DNA of 64,000 nt from Cymbidium sinense (taxonomy: Eukaryota; Streptophyta; Magnoliopsida; Asparagales; Orchidaceae). The stretch lies in contig CM038222.1 in NCBI GenBank assembly GCA_021442155.1, positions 57,813,266-57,877,265 on the forward strand, in the 5' to 3' direction. The notes below the pieces were generated by a model, which saw only the letters and a list, made by a program, of their open reading frames with translations, ran no database searches and was not told the DNA's origin. The translations under genes were made by a program, and so were the position numbers. Positions 58,506-64,000 of this stretch are shown in pieces. Every line of letters starts with the position of its first letter. Within the stretch, counting starts at the first letter, position 1.

Positions 58506-61500
58506 TGTTGGCCTCTCATATACATCAGTCAGAAAGCCCACAAGTTGAATTGACGGACTTGGTGTGATGCAGGCTCAAAATACACTAGACATCATTGAAA
58601 GTGGTTAAAATGACTTTTGATCGATGAACAGACTTTATTATCACATTTAGAACGTTGAAATTGATCAGAATATAAATATTATAAAATCTAACGAGCAATT
58701 GATTAAGCGCTCGAGCTATCAATATGTCGACACGTATATCGAAGTCGGGAAGCTACGGTGATGACCAAACGACCTCCGTTCATGAAATTGATCATGTCAT
58801 TAGCTTCAAAATATCAAAAACTATCAAATAAGATTGTTATGCTTAATTCAGATGAATCTATGCAAATGTCGAATAATCAGAAGTGGCAGTGCACAAATCG
58901 AGATTGAAATACACTGGACGTCACTGAAAATAGTCGAAATGACCTCCGATCGATGAACATACTTTACCGTCGCATTCAGAATATTAAAATTGATCAAAAT
59001 ATAAATATTGTAAAATCTAATGATCAATCGATTAAGCGTCGGCCGTAGTGTTGACACGCATATCGAGTTAGAAAGGCGATGATGAATGATGATTCGTCAA
59101 ATTGATTATGTCGTTAGCTTCAAAATATCAAAAACTATTAAATGAGACTATCCACATTCAAATCAGACGAGTTTGTGCAAATATCAAATGATAAGATTGT
59201 GTAGCAGGCGAAATCACAAACGTCGAAATAAACCTTAATGACCTCATTCGATGAGCGAGTTCGACATCGCATTGAGCGATGGCATTGAAATAAAAATATT
59301 ACACACACGATAATCAGTAGGTGTGAATGGAGTCATTGATGTGCTTGCGCTCTCGAGGTCGGGAAGCGGCCGTATGGCGAATGGCCAGGTTTATGAAATT
59401 GATTGCGTTGTTGCTTTGAAATATCATATCTAAATTCACTCAATTTGAAAGTCGCGTGAATGTCGGCGGTGAAAGCGGCGATCGTATTTTGAGCTTAAAT
59501 TGATCACTATTTGGCTCCAACGGCCCTCAACAATATGCTTGTGCTTGGAGCATATTCTTAAATTGATATATATTGACTATGTAAGTTTTTTGATGCAAAA
59601 TTCACATTAAAACCGTTTAATCAATTTAAAATTTATTTAAAATCACTAAATTAGCCTCTTCCTCAACCGCAAGTAACAATTCCGTCCAAATCACTGCTTG
59701 ATAATAACTAACGAGGAAGTTCAAAAAAAAAAAGGTTCCTCTCTCCCTTCCCATTCCCACATTCCGCTCCCAACTTCCCTCTACACACGCAATCTTATCT
59801 CCCCTCTCAATTTCCATTGTTCTACCGTTGCACGAACCCATCTCGCCAGCCCATCCCGTGATCCCGCCGGCACAATCCCACCTCCGTGCCTCCGGCCCGC
59901 TGCCACAACCCGCGCTACCGCGTCCCGCGTTCTGACCCTCCACAGGCCTGTGCCTCTTGCCTGTCCCGCATCTAACGAGACCGCCGTGACTCACACTGCC
60001 TCCGCGCTCGCGTCCCCGTATGCCACTGCGGCGCTCTGCATCCTGCGTCCCACCTCCGGCCCGACCCACTCTGCCGTAGCCTGTGCCATTCGGCATCCGC
60101 TGCACCTAAAAATCCGCAAAACTGCAGCTGGCCCGCTCTGCCATTCCGAACCTGTCCAGCCAGCAAGCCTTCTTCCTGTAGCCCGCAGGCCCTTCCCATT
60201 CTGTCGGCCTACTGCGCGCATCCCACCATCCCGCAGTCCGCTCTGTAGCCCACGCAAGCCAGCATGCTGCACGATTTTGCTTAAACGGGAGAACATCGTC
60301 GAAGATAATTTTCTTTGGTTTATGGCGTCCTCACTTTATCCCTTTTTGCCGCGAATCGGGAAGAATATCATCAGGCAAATTTTTCTTTCGATTTCGACAG
60401 CTTCGCCGATTCTCCTTTCTCCTTCGCGGCAGAGATCTCGCGTCAAGGCGGGTTCTCTCGTTTTGCATACATAACCTTGTTCCACCGGCGTTCAAGCAAC
60501 AAAATGAGTGACGTGATGATCGTGAATGTGGATATATATATATCTTGTGTTCTTTGCAGTTTAAAGAGTTGTCTTCAGAGGGTAACGAGATGAAAAAAAC
60601 CGGTTGTGGTGTCATGAAAACACACTTCTTCAGAGGCGTATAAGCCCCCGATGTCTCCCAAATGAAATCTTTGTAAAATTTTATCTAATTTCCAAACTTA
60701 GAAAAAAGGGGAATGAATATATATTGTATTTGTCTTCTTTTCGGCTTTGAAGGTAATCGTCTCAAGAGTGCTGAGATGAAAAATCGGTTGTGGTGCACGA
60801 CAAGCTCATCTTTCAAGCGTCTAGAATAATAACACGTTAGATGTACTCTCAGATGAAATGTCGAGTCATTCTTAAAAAAAGGGGGGGAACGAATATATAT
60901 TGCATTAGTCTTCTTTCAGGTCTGAAGGTCACGTCGTGCTGAAGAGGGTGTGATGAAATGAAAACCTGACTTTGGTGTCAGCCATGCAATCGAGGTCGTA
61001 AGGTAAAATACTCCGTCACACCTGCGAATGGCAGGAAGTGCCAAAATTTAGACTAAAGTTCAGGACTTAAATAAATTCAAATGAGAATTACCTAAACTTA
61101 AGTTAAACAAAATATGATAAATATGAAGATAAATGTTAAATCAAAAGAAAAAATAAAGAAATTTCTTTAAAAAAATTTAAATTCTTAAAACTAAACTCCA
61201 TGGCTTATTTATTGAAGTAATAGTTCTCTTTCTTAAATTCAATTAATTGAAATTAAGAATACTAAACTCAAACAAACTTGATAAACTTAAAGTAAGGATG
61301 AATTGGGTTTAATAACTCTTATATCTAAAATAATTCTATCTTGATAATAAAGCAATAAATAAATCTAAAATTACATCAAAGTGATAAATAATCAGTTGAG
61401 AAATTCAAAATAGTAAAAAATAAAAATATCTATCAAATCAACTCCTCAACAACATCGAACGATCTTTCTCAAAATCAAAATCATGGCTTTCTTCAACTAA

Positions 61501-62797
61501 AAATTAAGAAATTTCATTCTAATTATGATTTTTAAAAATCAACGAAATCACTCATTAGGTGAAATTATCTAAGCTATAAATTTCTGTATATGCTCGGACA
61601 TAGAGATTTCAAGTGCAAATTTTAATGTCTGAAAAGGCTCTGTAGGCTAAAGTTGTAATTAAATGAAAATCTGAAATCAATCTTATAACTAAATCTCAAA
61701 TACACCCGCATGGGCCCCAACACTATGTTGAATGCTTAAATTTAAGTGTATGAGGATGTTGTACGGGTTACTTCCTAGTTTAGCCTTATGACTAGGTATA
61801 GGTTAACAAACCTAAAAACCTATAATAAGAGTTTCAAATCAGTGAAATATCTGAGAAGTTGATTATATCAAGTGATAGTAGATTTAATCCTCTATTAACA
61901 GCTAAACAGAGTTGAAAGGATGTAAAGCTCTTAAATATATTCAAATTAATCAATTTTTTAAATCAAATTAAGTAGTAATCTGAAACTGCTTAAATGAAAT
62001 TCTATCATTAAAAACTTAAATCAAACTCAATCCATCCACCTTCTGTAATTATTTGTCGAAGATGATAAATTAAGAAAACTCTAACTCACAAAGGAGCTAA
62101 TGTCAAATCAAGTGTTCTGCTATGTTCACTCTCAATCAATCTCTTAGTGGGGCGTGGCTAATCCCAGCGTTTGGCAAGTAGGCTCATAGATAAAAGCGAT
62201 TACATTTATCGATTGGGTGGTTTGGTCAAGCTCCATTATATTACATCCTATAGCGTATGTTCGATATGCGCTTTTGAGTTATGAATCATAGGTATACTGA
62301 TAGGTAACAACCCTCTCTAAGGTAGACTTAAGATTATCTCCTTGACAAATGCCACCAGTCTACAAAGATTTCTTGGGCGATATAACATATGTGTTCGATA
62401 AGGATCCCGGTCGGTTGATTACCTCTCTAAAGTAGGAAGCAGCTAACCATGGGATCTAGATCGACGCGTCAATCCCCAACCATCTGGTTTAAGCTAAAAT
62501 GATGAATTTCATAATCTAAATTTTGAAACTCCATATGCTGCTACTATACGCCATGCATTAAGTGTTCTAATGACTAGCCTTAATCAAAAGTCCTCTCTCA
62601 CTTATTGAGAGGGGTAATTAACTATAGGGGCTTGCTATAGAAACCTTGAAATCTAAAATCCTCAAAATAAGGCGAAATCTGTGTCTTATCTACTATTCCA
62701 TCTGTCTTCTGAAAATTACACCGACATCCTTTAAATCACTCTCTTCAATCAATTCAATAATTGTCGAGAGGTAGGTGGCAAATTTTTGGAGCCCACA
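58506..62797 (+). repeat. 3' LTR of the inner retrotransposon
   Basis: Pairs with 43004-47370: same tandem array (58565-59480), same GC-rich block (59740-60280), short (TA)n (60532-60545) and same 3' part (61060-62760). Divergence is substantial, with many transitions and indels, so the insertion is not recent. The end is placed at CCCACA before TCTCC by analogy with the left flank; this is approximate. Confidence 0.7.
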
Positions 62798-63155
62798 TCT
62801 CCATGAAACGGAGGTGATTCAATCTCATAAAAGAGGTAGAGAGATTCAAAGTTTGGTCGGACAATACGAGTATGATGAGTTGAGTTGTCACTATAGTCAT
62901 GGTCCATATTAGAATGATGTATGAGGGATTTTCCATATTATTGTGAGGGAGTTCTTCATGAGTTTCTTCAATAAAATCAACTCTATCATATTATTGATTG
63001 GGTTGATTTCCTCTTGTTTGAGGTTGTTGACTCCCAATAAGTTGAAAGATTTGAGCTTGATGTTCCTCTATTCTTTGTATGCGCTCCTCAAAAGTACGAA
63101 GTGCACCACTTGGCTAGTGGTTTCAATCTTGTTAGAAAACTTGGTTATCTGACAT
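62798..63155 (-). pseudogene. N-terminal gag fragment of the outer retrotransposon
   Basis: Minus-strand ATG at 63153-63155 (MSDNQVF), then frame-broken sequence with LRTFEERIQRIEEHQAQIFQ, a coiled-coil-like segment, and VRPNFES. The inner element separates it from the rest of gag at 42000-43003. Confidence 0.55.
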
Positions 63156-63176
63156 GAATAAGTAATGAAATCTCTT

Positions 63177-63196
63177 TCCCGTAGACAACGTCAAAC
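63177..63196 (-). promoter_or_regulatory. Eroded primer-binding site of the outer retrotransposon
   Basis: Immediately after the LTR the minus strand reads TTTGACGTTGTCTACGGG. The common plant gypsy string at this place is TTTGGCGCCGTCTGTGGG; the differences are mostly transitions. Confidence 0.5.
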
Positions 63197-64000
63197 TATT
63201 GCGTGTCAGAAAACATGTAGCGGTAGAATAAAACTTCACGCCTTAACTTTTATGGAAATCCAGCACACAAAGGTAGTTGGAAAGAGAATAAGAAACTCCT
63301 GAATTTTTATGTGAAAAAGTCCTAGAAAGAGAGGGAAAAATCACGAGGCCTAGCCCAAAAAAATGCCCCGCTATATACCAACTTCATAATACAAAATCTT
63401 CTCAATAACAAGATTACAAGATTGTATGTGAGAAAGTATGACAATGAAAATTTCAGAATCATATTACAACAATTATGCAGCGGTAGTTGAGTTGTAACGA
63501 TTGTTGGTGAAAGTTAGGGACGACAATAGGCGGCGATCAGCGACAACGGTGGTGTTGACCAACTTCAAACTTCTAGCTCTCTCCTAACTTTCTCCCAAAT
63601 TTGTTTCTACCTCCTTCCTTCTTCATGACAATAATGGGGTTCTGTTTATAGGATTCTGAGAGGGATATTTTGGTCATTGTAGCCAAAATCTCAAAACACT
63701 CAATCGGATAGTTCGTATCGATTCATTTGATCATAAATAATTTTTTGGTGATTTGACCATTCAAATGACCTTTGAATTGAGTGATCTTACACTCGTTGCT
63801 TTCGTCTCGTTGAGCTGCTCAATTCGACTATAAGCACGTCAAATTTAAAAATCATTTGATCATTCAATTAGTGTCTCAAAATTTTCATGTATAGCCTTTA
63901 GATTTAATTCGAGCTCATTTGGACTCTACTTGACTAAATTTTAGTGATGTTAAACTTGTCTTATTGAGACGTTTAGTTTTATTATATAAAATAATATATA
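63197..64000 (-). mobile_element. 5' LTR of the outer retrotransposon (runs to the window edge)
   Basis: Homologous to 39200-39998 over its whole length, including the TATA position (CTGTTTATAGG at 63642-63652 on the plus strand, versus CTATTTATAGG on the left). It may be truncated by the window end. Confidence 0.8.

Overview
This is a window of a flowering-plant nuclear genome. The evidence is low gene density, long AT-rich spacers with (TA)n and (AAT)n microsatellites, an NF-YC histone-fold gene, secreted glycine-rich protein genes, and nested plant-type transposable elements. I cannot fix the species. Most of the 64 kb is repeat-derived; only a few loci look like host genes.

Layout: (1) 0.3-2.2 kb, an NF-YC-type transcription factor on the minus strand, with a hAT-type element (exact 8-bp target duplication) just upstream. 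(2) 4.9-6.3 kb, a minus-strand glycine-rich protein locus with an eroded middle. (3) 8.4-25.2 kb, a 15.4-kb array of three head-to-tail, 5'-deleted copies of an endogenous pararetrovirus (Caulimoviridae). It carries movement, capsid/zinc-knuckle, protease, reverse transcriptase/RNase H and a second ORF, with promoter/poly(A) units between copies. It sits exactly between two copies of a host 0.6-0.7-kb AT-rich segment that contains a (TA)n tract. (4) 25.7-26.9 kb, a MITE and a tRNA-derived SINE with its target duplication; relatives of both lie at 8.0 kb and 6.4 kb. (5) 28.7-29.9 and 37.1-37.8 kb, two paralogous glycine-rich secreted-protein genes sharing promoter and signal peptide. (6) 33.5-36.75 kb, between those paralogs, a Mutator-like element with about 120-145-bp terminal inverted repeats and a perfect 9-bp target duplication. 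Its cargo is a decayed, intron-containing gene with a MuDR-N-terminal-like segment followed by a plant mobile domain. (7) 39.2-64 kb, a three-level nest. A minus-strand LTR retrotransposon is interrupted in gag by a roughly 20-kb plus-strand Ty3/gypsy (Tat-type, dual RNase H) element with about 4.3-kb LTRs, whose protease region is itself interrupted by a hAT-type element with a perfect 8-bp target duplication.

Host genes: NF-YC would act in the nucleus as part of the CCAAT-binding NF-Y complex; the glycine-rich proteins carry signal peptides and probably enter the cell wall. No operon-like logic applies.

Main caution: differences between the viral copies repeatedly fall where one copy reads CAG or CTG and another reads CG or has lost bases. 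This looks like a base-calling artefact at methylated CHG sites rather than real decay. Frameshifts in the viral array, and perhaps in the glycine-rich genes, should not be taken as biological until checked with accurate reads.
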